A program made the translations under genes and the position numbers. The notes below the pieces were generated by a model, which did no database searches, was not told the origin of the DNA, and worked only from the letters and a program-made list of their open reading frames with translations. Below, piece after piece: positions 9,007-15,993 of a stretch of DNA of 22,328 bases. Position 1 is the stretch's first letter, and each line of letters opens with the position of its first letter. This stretch comes from a virus. Location: the IMG/VR virus record IMGVR_UViG_3300031227_000475, positions 1-22,328 of that record; one strand, 5' to 3'.

Positions 9007-9330
9007 TTAGTCTTTCAACTTTGCCTGCGCTTCGTTCATAGCCGGTATAACGATGTATTTCCGAATTTCGTCATACCTTTTACTGGGCACATCTGCTCCA
9101 TTAGTTGTGTCCTTATGCTGCTTTAACTTCTCAAGCAGCAGTCCATTCTCCTGAGACCCAATCGTGAATGTACATCTAGGCCTCCTGCCCTGCTTCTGGA
9201 GACTATCGGGCAAAGGCTGTGCCTTCGTCCCGTTCAAGAAAATACCATCAAAACAGAGCAGCGTACAAACCAAGTTCATATCAGTCGTTGTAAATGTGAA
9301 TACAGTACGTTCTTCTGTCAGACTTGCCAT
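9007..9330 (-). CDS. Small tail-module protein of unknown function (107 aa)
   Basis: I do not recognise this family. The protein begins with a Thr-rich stretch (ERTVFTFTTTDMN) and has a hydrophobic segment with two Cys (LVCTLLCFDGIFL). Its C-terminal half is probably helical (LLLEKLKQHKD and IPAMNEAQAKLKD). The position between tail tube and chaperone G suggests a tail-assembly or minor tail function. The start is preceded only by AT-rich sequence with several ATG triplets and a weak ribosome-binding site. The 69 bases after its stop hold no feature apart from the ribosome-binding site of the next gene. Confidence 0.7.
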   Translation of the reverse strand: MASLTEERTVFTFTTTDMNLVCTLLCFDGIFLNGTKAQPLPDSLQKQGRRPRCTFTIGSQENGLLLEKLKQHKDTTNGADVPSKRYDEIRKYIVIPAMNEAQAKLKD

Positions 9331-9356
9331 TATTCATCATTCATTTCTAAATATCA

Positions 9357-10328
9357 CTATGGTGTCGTAAGTGTGATAGGTGCAGTCGCACCGTCATCGC
9401 TTCCCAACGCAGTAAAGTCAGATTCAACTTTGATCCTACTGCGGTTATCCCCAGGATAATCATTCCGAGGGTCCATCCAACGAACACGGGACATTAGCAG
9501 ATTAAGGGTAATACCGCCACGAAGAAGAGCTATGTTTATCTGACCATCATAACTCGTACCAAATGTGTCATCTAGCTGAGACCGCCACTTGGTAAAGAAA
9601 TCACTGCCGCCCGCCTCGGGGATGTCTCTGGTAAATCGCCCAGTCACATCAGGCCCACCGAGATTATACAATACCCGAGGATTCCAACCACCATCCAAAC
9701 GCATCCCCTCACTGGGGTCTTCAAGGACATTATCAATACGGACTTCTATTTCCTCAAACTCATAATCAGCAGACAATGACCCAATTCCACCAACGTCCGT
9801 TGTAACGGTTGCCTCCTTGTAGATATACGGCCCGCCAGTAGTGACATCAACATCAGGCCCATTATAACTTGCATGCTCCTTACCAACCAACCCCAAAGTG
9901 AACTTAACAACCCCACCTTTAGTAAATGTGATGGTTGCTTCCCTCACCTTCACATCGATAATCTCACGGCTTTGGTATTCATCAACAAGGAACACCGTTG
10001 CGAACATACCTTGATTATACCCCATTGTGGTGCGGTCAGTAATCCAAGTAATCAAATCATCAAGACTGGCCTCTACTGCTTGCAAAGCAACGGGAACTCC
10101 CCCCTCAAACCACTGACCACTGGAAAACATCAGGTGGTTATAATCAGTATAATCCGCCTGTTGGTAAATCTCAGCATTGCCCATTCGCGCTAAATCAACT
10201 GTGTCATTAAATGGGAGCCAGTTGGTATCAGCAGCATCTTCAGAAGCTGACCCCTCAGTGGTCTGGAGAGCAAAACCAAATCGAACGTGTTTACTTAAAC
10301 TAGGACCAACTGTTAGTAACATAGCCAT
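9357..10328 (-). CDS. Tail tube (major tail) protein
   Basis: The 323-residue, beta-rich protein lies before the chaperone and tape measure genes and has one of the two strongest ribosome-binding sites of the window, as expected for a tube subunit made in hundreds of copies. Segments such as AVEASLDDLITWITDRTT, VREATITFTKGGVVKFTLGL and EFEEIEVRIDNVLED fit the tube fold, in which a helix packs on a beta sandwich. A strand near the C-terminus (GGITLNLLMSRVRWMDPR) probably belongs to the same sandwich. At 323 residues it is larger than a minimal tube protein, so it may carry an extra surface domain. No separate sheath gene is present, so the tail is most likely non-contractile. Confidence 0.75.
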   Translation of the reverse strand: MAMLLTVGPSLSKHVRFGFALQTTEGSASEDAADTNWLPFNDTVDLARMGNAEIYQQADYTDYNHLMFSSGQWFEGGVPVALQAVEASLDDLITWITDRTTMGYNQGMFATVFLVDEYQSREIIDVKVREATITFTKGGVVKFTLGLVGKEHASYNGPDVDVTTGGPYIYKEATVTTDVGGIGSLSADYEFEEIEVRIDNVLEDPSEGMRLDGGWNPRVLYNLGGPDVTGRFTRDIPEAGGSDFFTKWRSQLDDTFGTSYDGQINIALLRGGITLNLLMSRVRWMDPRNDYPGDNRSRIKVESDFTALGSDDGATAPITLTTP

Positions 10329-10336
10329 AATATTTT

Positions 10337-10353
10337 ACCTCCTTCCTTTCTTA
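10337..10353 (-). promoter_or_regulatory. Strong ribosome-binding site of the tail tube gene, copy of the capsid gene's
   Basis: The minus strand reads TAAGAAAGGAAGGAGGT followed by AAAATATT and ATG. It is identical over 17 bases to the leader of the capsid gene at 15347-15363, including use of the upstream stop codon TAA. Confidence 0.85.
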
Positions 10354-11166
10354 TGCTGGTGTTGCAGCCTTATCGGTAATCGCAATCCTCTTCGCTTCTA
10401 TATAAATATCTCCCCAATCAATCTGTGTACCTAAAGCAGTTGCCACCTCTCGATCAGCGCCTGGTCCCGTCACTCGCCCCGCCGTTGGCACTAGTTGCAT
10501 TGGTCTACTAAGATAAGAGTCATAACAAGTACCTCCCAACGTATAATCCTCCCCAAGCAAAGTGGCCAATGTCTCCATTTCACCTACAATAGTCTGCCTG
10601 TCATATCCATCACCCATCAAACGGGCGTATCGTACAATAATACTGTAAGTATCAATCCATTGAGTATTAGTCAAATCATCACGATTCACCACCCCGCCGA
10701 ATACCCAAATGGCGGGAAACCACCTGTCTTGTGGTTGTGTTGGGCCTAAAGCAAGGAAATCCTGTTGGACTAATTTCAAGGAACTGCACAAGGATGGCAG
10801 CGTGTAAAGTCTTACATAGGCCCCACGAGCCACCGTATATGCGTGAGTTATCCCACTTGTAGCGTAGAGATGCCATTCTTTCGTGCCTAATTTGCTTGTA
10901 TTGATAGTAATAGTCTCTTGGTGCTCGATGCTATTAGGCTCATCAACTGCGTTAGGTTGGACTATAATTGCCTTGCTGGTAGTTTCCAGTGGGTTATTAT
11001 ACCAAAGAAACGTACCCACAATCCCCAAACCAGCATCGTCTCCTGTAAACTCTTCCCCAACACATAATTCAGTGTCACTTATAGCAGCGTTCTGCTTCAA
11101 TAGAACGCGGCCCAAGCAGAGATTTCTAGCTCCTTCAAATGGATTTATGGTGTAAGTAGGTCGCAT
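10351..11166 (-). CDS. Probable tail terminator/completion protein with N-terminal beta extension
   Basis: The 271-residue protein lies directly before the tail tube, where the tail terminator is normally encoded. Its C-terminal half (from WIDTYSIIVRYARLMGDGYD to DIYIEAKRIAIT) has the length and alternating helix-strand pattern expected of a small terminator that caps the tube. The N-terminal half is beta-rich (NAAISDTELCVGEEFTGDD, VGTFLWYNN, TITINTSKL). It resembles the insertion domain of the preceding stopper-like protein, suggesting a related accessory domain. The ATG follows the stop of the previous gene by one base (TAAAATG), so translation is probably coupled; the ribosome-binding site is weak. 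Confidence 0.55.
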   Translation of the reverse strand: MRPTYTINPFEGARNLCLGRVLLKQNAAISDTELCVGEEFTGDDAGLGIVGTFLWYNNPLETTSKAIIVQPNAVDEPNSIEHQETITINTSKLGTKEWHLYATSGITHAYTVARGAYVRLYTLPSLCSSLKLVQQDFLALGPTQPQDRWFPAIWVFGGVVNRDDLTNTQWIDTYSIIVRYARLMGDGYDRQTIVGEMETLATLLGEDYTLGGTCYDSYLSRPMQLVPTAGRVTGPGADREVATALGTQIDWGDIYIEAKRIAITDKAATPA

Positions 11167-11167
11167 T

Positions 11168-11758
11168 TTACAACATTCCCGCTACGCCTATTATCTCTCT
11201 CAACGTAACTACCTGGTAGGGACCGAGGGCATCATACGGTGTCCTCCGTGCAATAATCCTATAAAATCTGCAAGCGTATATAGTCGACCCTGCGTCAAAG
11301 TCACTTTCAAGTGCATTTATGCCATAGATGGTCAACTCATTAGTATCCACGGACTTTATCTTGCAAAGCTGAACAGTCGCACCTGACTTTATAGAAATCT
11401 GATCGCCAGAAGCAAACCCAGTATCGGTAACAACAGATAGAACAGTATCGTCGATAACAGCATCAGATGAAATAGTAGTAGTAACAGCTTCCCGCACCCC
11501 CTCCAAAACACGAGGCTTTTTAACGGTCATAAAATATCCCAAAGCTAAATCCACATTTGGTTCTGCCCAAAACTCAGCAGTTACCTCAACAAGTCCCTCA
11601 TTAGCCATCATCAACGACTCTTCGTCGGGAAATATCCGTCCCATCTTATCTTCCCCATAAATATCAGATGTGTCCAATACCACCGACAGGTTATGCCGCT
11701 GGTCTGGCGAGTTGGAGTATAACCTGTATGGATTTGATCTCATCCAAATCTTTGACAT
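11168..11758 (-). CDS. Probable head-closure (stopper) protein with inserted beta domain
   Basis: The 196-residue protein follows the adaptor and precedes the tail terminator, the normal place of the stopper that seals the head. The flanking parts (residues 1-89, with VVLDTSDIYGED and EVTAEFWAEPNVDLALG, and residues 164-196, FYRIIARRTPYDAL) would together make a small stopper of about 120 residues. Between them is an insertion of about 75 residues with the pattern DDTVLSVVTDTGFASGDQI, KIKSVDTNELTIYG and DFDAGSTIYA. This resembles the small beta domain ('t.L.v....F..GD.i.i') that recurs in many phage structural proteins. GGAG lies eight bases before the ATG, overlapping the adaptor stop region. 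The role is assigned by order; the insertion is directly visible. Confidence 0.6.
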   Translation of the reverse strand: MSKIWMRSNPYRLYSNSPDQRHNLSVVLDTSDIYGEDKMGRIFPDEESLMMANEGLVEVTAEFWAEPNVDLALGYFMTVKKPRVLEGVREAVTTTISSDAVIDDTVLSVVTDTGFASGDQISIKSGATVQLCKIKSVDTNELTIYGINALESDFDAGSTIYACRFYRIIARRTPYDALGPYQVVTLREIIGVAGML

Positions 11759-11762
11759 TGCG

Positions 11763-12545
11763 CTAACTCCACATCACTTTCGATGACATAGCATATGACC
11801 CGACATGCCCAGCATCCGCAGTGAGCGTCTTAGGGAACCGATACCGCAAACATGCCTCTAACGCAGCCGCTTCCAACCTCTTTATGTGAGGACCATACTG
11901 GCCTTCGCTTCCTAGTCTGATGTTCAAGCCTTCGTACTTCAGGCTCGTGGTGCCACCTGGAACAATTCCATCCTCACTGTCAGCGGCGCTTAACTGACTC
12001 AGAATGTCTGCTGCTACTTTCCTCGCCTGAGCTACACGAATATCATAGGGAGGAGTCTCATAGCCCCACGTTATGGTCATAGCAACATTTTGGGTTCCCA
12101 AAAGGAAAAATGGGCTGGAACGACCAGTAGTGTACTTAATGGTGGAGAGGGTTTCAACAGGCCTTATCCGACCATCCGAGTAATACTTATAATCATCAGC
12201 ATCTTCGTCGCTGCCAGTAATAACGAGGTCTGAAACAGAAAGTAGGGGAACAAAATTGAACTGGCTCAAGTCCTGACAATCCAAACCGCTACCATCTACT
12301 GCTATATCAACAGCCTCATGGTAATCAAAATCGTGCCCAGCCTTCCCATCAGTCCACATTCGGGCATCGGGAATAAGAAACCGAATAGTTTCATCACGAT
12401 CAGTACCGCTGAGCCAACTCCCCAATGTCTCATAGGCAGCATCCACAGCCACTCGCCGAAGAACTGTCAGAACATCATTAACAGTACAATACCGCTCATC
12501 CGACAATCCAGAAACTTCATTATCAGCAGCCCTAGTAGTTGACAA
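11763..12545 (-). CDS. Head-tail adaptor (connector) protein, HK97 gp6-like
   Basis: The 260-residue protein would bind the portal as the first ring of the neck. Support comes from position (between head genes and stopper) and from the layout of such adaptors: an N-terminal helical part that begins YCTVNDVLTVLRRV and an alpha-helical C-terminal part (RVAQARKVAADILSQLSAAD). Between them lies a beta-rich central insertion that includes YYSDGRIRP and MTITWGYETPP. The start is a TTG at 12545-12543, supported by GGAGGTG seven bases upstream. It overlaps the end of the glycosyltransferase gene by 14 bases, suggesting translational coupling. At 260 residues it is longer than simple gp6 proteins. Confidence 0.65.
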   Translation of the reverse strand: MSTTRAADNEVSGLSDERYCTVNDVLTVLRRVAVDAAYETLGSWLSGTDRDETIRFLIPDARMWTDGKAGHDFDYHEAVDIAVDGSGLDCQDLSQFNFVPLLSVSDLVITGSDEDADDYKYYSDGRIRPVETLSTIKYTTGRSSPFFLLGTQNVAMTITWGYETPPYDIRVAQARKVAADILSQLSAADSEDGIVPGGTTSLKYEGLNIRLGSEGQYGPHIKRLEAAALEACLRYRFPKTLTADAGHVGSYAMSSKVMWS

Positions 12546-13788
12546 GTTCCAACACCTCCCCCAACTTCTCCAGTATTAGTTCGTCGGGAATCTGCTCCAG
12601 ACATTGTGCTGGCGGAGCACAAACTTTATATTGGTGCGAATTACAAGGCGGGCAGCCACAAAATCTATTACCCTGAATTACTGTACAGTTTGGCTGGTCT
12701 ACAATCCTTAACTTGCTATCCACATGCCCGTATAATGCAAGTGTAGGCTTGCCAAGGGCATTAGCCAAGTGAGTCGGGCCTGTGTCCCCGGTCAAAACAG
12801 CATCGCAAGCATCCATAACAGCTATAAGCGTTCCAGTATCAGTCTTGCCTGTCAAGTTGACCACACCGGCCATATCCCAAGTAGTGTCGTGCTGGGAATG
12901 CAAACACACGGGGGTCATACCATCATCCACCATTTTTCCCAATATCCCCTTTAATTTCACAGCCGACATCATCCTCATCCAATTTGCTCCCTTAACACTA
13001 ACAGCGACCAACGGGTGCTTGTCTGGTAGGAGTTTGGTCGCATTTTCTGCCCCCACAAAAACTGGCATCCGATAGTCATCCAGCTTATCAATACCTACCA
13101 AAACCCCAAATAAATCTGGTCGGGGGATTTCACCTTGTTGTGGGTGGCTTTCAACAGTGCGACCAGATGAATAAGTCCAGTCAACGATGTAGTTATAAGG
13201 ACGATAATTGTAAGCACCGTCCAAATCAACCACTCTCGTTACCGCTGGATTATTAAGAAGAAGTCTCCTATTATGTGGGGCACAGGCGTAAGTAATCTCA
13301 CAAGCTGGGCATATTCGCTTCAATGTTGAAAGTGCAGGCAACGAAAGAAATATATCACCCAATCCCCCCGTCCTAATTATCAAGATACGCATACTCAAGC
13401 GGGTTGTCGGCATTGCAGAATAGACTGCTATTACATCAATCAGCGGGACCTCACTGAAACCCCCCCGCTTTTTAAGAACTTTGAATATATAAAAAGGAAC
13501 ATCATAGAGCTTCCCGTGTTCATACTCCTCATAATACTCACGATTCAGCACAGGGTCATCAAAACGAACCCTGGCCTGCGACCCTTTACAATCACAAAGA
13601 ACTATTTTACTACCAAGTGGCTCCTTTTCCCTAAGTATACAGCTATCATTGGACATAAGATAGGCCAAATCTGATGGATTGGTCACCTCAGTCCATTCAC
13701 CCGCTGTAAAAGTATAGGGCTGGGAAACCGGGCCACCGGCGGCGACATGGTAGGACCTGGCTCCAAATGGGGTAAGAGAAACACTCAT
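12532..13788 (-). CDS. Fusion of a small phage domain with a family 9 glycosyltransferase
   Basis: The 418-residue protein has two parts. Residues 1 to about 130 are phage-like and include YTFTAGEWTEVTNPSD (25-40), matching a segment of the preceding 157-residue protein. Residues 133-418 are a GT9 (ADP-heptose:LPS heptosyltransferase-type) GT-B enzyme. It has MRILIIRTGGLGDIFLSLPA at its N-terminus, with the conserved Asp at 145, and the donor-site signature LTGDTGPTHLANALGKPTLA (332-351). Its C-terminal Cys cluster (CGCPPC, C390, C396) and PDELILEKL are also seen in many GT9 proteins. All hallmark motifs are present, so it is probably active. No Shine-Dalgarno precedes Met133, so the fusion appears real. 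It sits between capsid and adaptor genes; the substrate is unknown, perhaps a virion protein. Confidence 0.88.
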   Translation of the reverse strand: MSVSLTPFGARSYHVAAGGPVSQPYTFTAGEWTEVTNPSDLAYLMSNDSCILREKEPLGSKIVLCDCKGSQARVRFDDPVLNREYYEEYEHGKLYDVPFYIFKVLKKRGGFSEVPLIDVIAVYSAMPTTRLSMRILIIRTGGLGDIFLSLPALSTLKRICPACEITYACAPHNRRLLLNNPAVTRVVDLDGAYNYRPYNYIVDWTYSSGRTVESHPQQGEIPRPDLFGVLVGIDKLDDYRMPVFVGAENATKLLPDKHPLVAVSVKGANWMRMMSAVKLKGILGKMVDDGMTPVCLHSQHDTTWDMAGVVNLTGKTDTGTLIAVMDACDAVLTGDTGPTHLANALGKPTLALYGHVDSKLRIVDQPNCTVIQGNRFCGCPPCNSHQYKVCAPPAQCLEQIPDELILEKLGEVLELVNY

Positions 13789-13792
13789 CCCA

Positions 13793-14266
13793 TTACTTGT
13801 CCTTTCTATCTATCATCCCATCAGCCCCCACCGTTTCAGTTGTTATCCCAACAGACTGTTTGGGCTTACCTATGTCAACGTCTATATCAGATTCGGACTC
13901 ATCCCTCCCCGCCCCCAGTTGACCGTTCTCAAGCATTTCCTTAAGTTGGGCCAACACAGTAGGACTGGTCAAATCCAAAGGCTTATCAGTATCAGGCCGC
14001 CCAGTTTCAAACATGGGAACTTGAACAACCTGTCTGGCCTTAGGGCGACCAGGTACATTAGTCATTATCCCCTGAAAGGTCTCAAAATCCTCGTCAGTGG
14101 TCACACGCTGGGCCTTGCCCTTCTCGAATCTATATATTCGATATAAGACCTTATCCGAGCCAGGACTTGAAACCTTTTCAGATACAGAAGGTATCGACAA
14201 AGTTTGAGGGTGGAAATCCGTTACCGGAATGTACAACCATCCACCCTTTTTATTTTCATTTGCCAT
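13793..14266 (-). CDS. Head-module protein of unknown function (157 aa)
   Basis: I do not recognise a named family. The start is supported by AGAGGA nine bases before the ATG. The N-terminal half looks beta-rich and includes Y-x-F-x-x-G-x4-V-T-x3-D (residues 45-60), a pattern that recurs with identical spacing in the N-terminal domain of the next protein. Residues 97-117 (LDLTSPTVLAQLKEMLENGQ onward) match a segment near the C-terminus of the terminase. The C-terminal 40 residues are acidic and look disordered. Its place between the capsid gene and the head-completion genes suggests a head component such as a decoration or vertex-associated protein, or an assembly factor, but this is inference only. 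Confidence 0.8.
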   Translation of the reverse strand: MANENKKGGWLYIPVTDFHPQTLSIPSVSEKVSSPGSDKVLYRIYRFEKGKAQRVTTDEDFETFQGIMTNVPGRPKARQVVQVPMFETGRPDTDKPLDLTSPTVLAQLKEMLENGQLGAGRDESESDIDVDIGKPKQSVGITTETVGADGMIDRKDK

Positions 14267-14283
14267 TTCTGTTCATCCTCTCT

Positions 14284-14304
14284 TTAATTATTTCAGGTAA
14301 TTAA
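14284..14304. repeat. AT-rich inverted repeat after the capsid gene
   Basis: Perfect 7-base arms TTAATTA and TAATTAA flank a 7-base spacer in the short gap between the capsid stop codon and the next gene. The stem is only A-T pairs and has no adjoining U-tract, so it is a weak hairpin at best. It might mark an mRNA processing point or mean nothing. Confidence 0.3.
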
Positions 14305-14307
14305 CTG

Positions 14308-15339
14308 CTAGTACGCAACTGACAGGGCTGGGTCAACTTCCGGCAGTACATTACGGGCCACTACTACTGCATCAATGTTGCGATACTGTACATCAAATTC
14401 GCCCCACCAAGAGTAGTATTGGACCTTGCCGTCAGACTGACGTAGGCCAAGATGGAAAATCATCTCAGGGCCATATCCAACTACCATATTACCGCGCTCA
14501 ACCAACAGAATAAATGTATACTCACTTGACGAATCGGACTGGGTGAGCACACCAGACACATCAGTTGGAATTGCGGGTACTGGAGTAATCGGAACGCCAG
14601 CAAAGGACAAGTCTCCCTCTTGGGTCATTGATAGGTCACCAAGGGGGGTTGTGCGCCTTGCCAAGTAATCACGATATTCAATAGCCAATAGATCACTGAC
14701 ATAGTAACGGAAGTCACCCTTTTTAGCGGCATTAAACCGCCACTTGGCCGGTAATTCCTTCCACATGTCCTTAAAGACCTGAGGATTGATATACCCACCA
14801 GCGTGATCAACAACATGACCAGAACTGGCTTTAGTCGACCATCCATCAATGGTGGTCCTATTGCCTGTGGCATAATCATCGGGATTAGTGCCACCGACTA
14901 CTGCGTTGATACCAATATCCTCAAAGTTATTGGCCATTGACTTACGGACGGCGACATCCACATCATCAGCCAACTGCCCTCGCGCAATGTTATAACGGGG
15001 CAGATGAGTAGCCTCGAAGTCATAGCGGAGATCGGCAGTCTGGGGGTTAAGATTGCGCCCCCCAAACGTGGGTGTCACCTGGTCATCATCACTCACTTCC
15101 TCAGTGTAATCCAATCCCATTGCCATTCGGCCATCGGGAATGTCGATGTTAGCCAAGTCAATGTTAGGTGCGGTTAGTACCAAGTGGGTAGCATCCTTCA
15201 GCATAACTGAAGTATCAACAGTTAAATCAATAAAACTGCTGAGCTGCTCCCCATGCAGATGAAGATAATCCGTATCTGCGGTGGTGCTAGTAACTGACTT
15301 ATTTATGTACTGTTGTGCGGTCATTATCTGACTAGCCAT
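14308..15339 (-). CDS. Major capsid protein (HK97 fold)
   Basis: The 343-residue protein lies directly after the protease and scaffold, has the strongest ribosome-binding site in the cluster, and has the expected length for an HK97-fold capsid protein. Several stretches fit: a central segment with DLLAIEYRDYLARR and the GDLSFAGVPITPVPAIP loop (a typical 'G.P...vp.iP' element), and the C-terminal strand region FILLVERGNMVVGYGPEMIF followed by WWGEFDVQYRNIDAVVVARN. These resemble the P-domain and A-domain strands of capsid proteins. No N-terminal delta domain is fused, which agrees with a separate scaffold. The fold is inferred from position and motif pattern rather than a clear match to one named phage. 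Confidence 0.85.
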   Translation of the reverse strand: MASQIMTAQQYINKSVTSTTADTDYLHLHGEQLSSFIDLTVDTSVMLKDATHLVLTAPNIDLANIDIPDGRMAMGLDYTEEVSDDDQVTPTFGGRNLNPQTADLRYDFEATHLPRYNIARGQLADDVDVAVRKSMANNFEDIGINAVVGGTNPDDYATGNRTTIDGWSTKASSGHVVDHAGGYINPQVFKDMWKELPAKWRFNAAKKGDFRYYVSDLLAIEYRDYLARRTTPLGDLSMTQEGDLSFAGVPITPVPAIPTDVSGVLTQSDSSSEYTFILLVERGNMVVGYGPEMIFHLGLRQSDGKVQYYSWWGEFDVQYRNIDAVVVARNVLPEVDPALSVAY

Positions 15340-15363
15340 TTTACAAACCTCCTTCCTTTCTTA
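15337..15363 (-). promoter_or_regulatory. Strong ribosome-binding site of the capsid gene, shared with the tail tube gene
   Basis: The minus strand reads TAAGAAAGGAAGGAGGT (15363-15347) then TTGTAAA and ATG. The leading TAA is the stop codon of the protease/scaffold gene. The same 17 bases precede the tail tube ATG (10353-10337), again using the upstream gene's TAA. Confidence 0.85.
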
Positions 15364-15993
15364 AGATGAAACAGACTTTATATGTCGTGTCAATATATGC
15401 GCTACATCACCAGAATCACCATTGCCCCCAGATTCAGTTCCCTGAGGAACTTGAGTTGAAACTCCCCCCGCCTTCGCAAGGGAAGCAACGGAATTAGACA
15501 AGGAATTCATCCGCACTTCCTGCTCTTCCTGGTCTGCCTTGTTCTTAGTGAGTTGCTTGAAAATTTCCCCCAGACTCTCCCCGATGCGTCCAAGGTCAGA
15601 ATCTTCCGCTGTCTCGGCCTGTTCGTCTTTGGCATCAGACTTCTCAACAGGCTCCTTAATCTCATCCTCGCTCTTACCCTTAGCCTCTTCCACAGACTCC
15701 TCACTGGCCTCGGATTTATCGGCCTTATCGGATTTATCCTCATCTTCGGACTTCTCTACACTATCGAGTCTCTTGCCCAACGAGTCAATCTTCTCAACTA
15801 ACGAAGCAAGAACATCAACAATGTTTGGCTCATCCTCGACCTTAGCAACTTCAACATTCTCCTCAGCATCAGCCCGTTCAACATTCTCGTCTACTACTTC
15901 ATCCTCAGTGCTAATGCCCAGAAGACCGCGTAGACTTGTCAGTAGGGTCTCGGCAAGACCCTGCCTAGCTTTACTAACTTGATTCTCATCCAT
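15361..15993 (-). CDS. Nested in-frame scaffold protein (internal start in the protease gene)
   Basis: An internal ATG at 15993-15991 (residue 343 of the protease, MDENQVSKARQ) is preceded on the minus strand by GGAGGTGTACCAGTAATG, a near-perfect Shine-Dalgarno eight bases before the ATG. This ribosome-binding site looks stronger than that of the full-length protein. The product would be 210 residues, acidic, with a coiled-coil segment (LVEKIDSLGKRLDSVEKSE) and a second helical region near the C-terminus. It lacks the protease and zinc-ribbon parts. Lambda Nu3 is made in this way from within gene C and acts as an internal capsid scaffold in excess over the protease fusion. Here the sequence signal is seen and the function is inferred. 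It is followed immediately by the capsid gene. Confidence 0.78.
   Translation of the reverse strand: MDENQVSKARQGLAETLLTSLRGLLGISTEDEVVDENVERADAEENVEVAKVEDEPNIVDVLASLVEKIDSLGKRLDSVEKSEDEDKSDKADKSEASEESVEEAKGKSEDEIKEPVEKSDAKDEQAETAEDSDLGRIGESLGEIFKQLTKNKADQEEQEVRMNSLSNSVASLAKAGGVSTQVPQGTESGGNGDSGDVAHILTRHIKSVSS

Noticed and set aside
9357-10328. Contractile sheath protein
   Set aside because: Only one tube-like gene precedes the chaperones and its length and motifs fit a tube; no sheath plus tube pair and no baseplate wedge genes are present.
12851-12861. Third possible operator, GTCAAGTTGAC
   Set aside because: The arms match but the spacing is one base instead of four, and it lies inside the glycosyltransferase gene without a promoter.
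13390-13392. Separate glycosyltransferase gene starting at Met133
   Set aside because: No ribosome-binding site precedes this ATG and the reading frame is continuous with the N-terminal domain.
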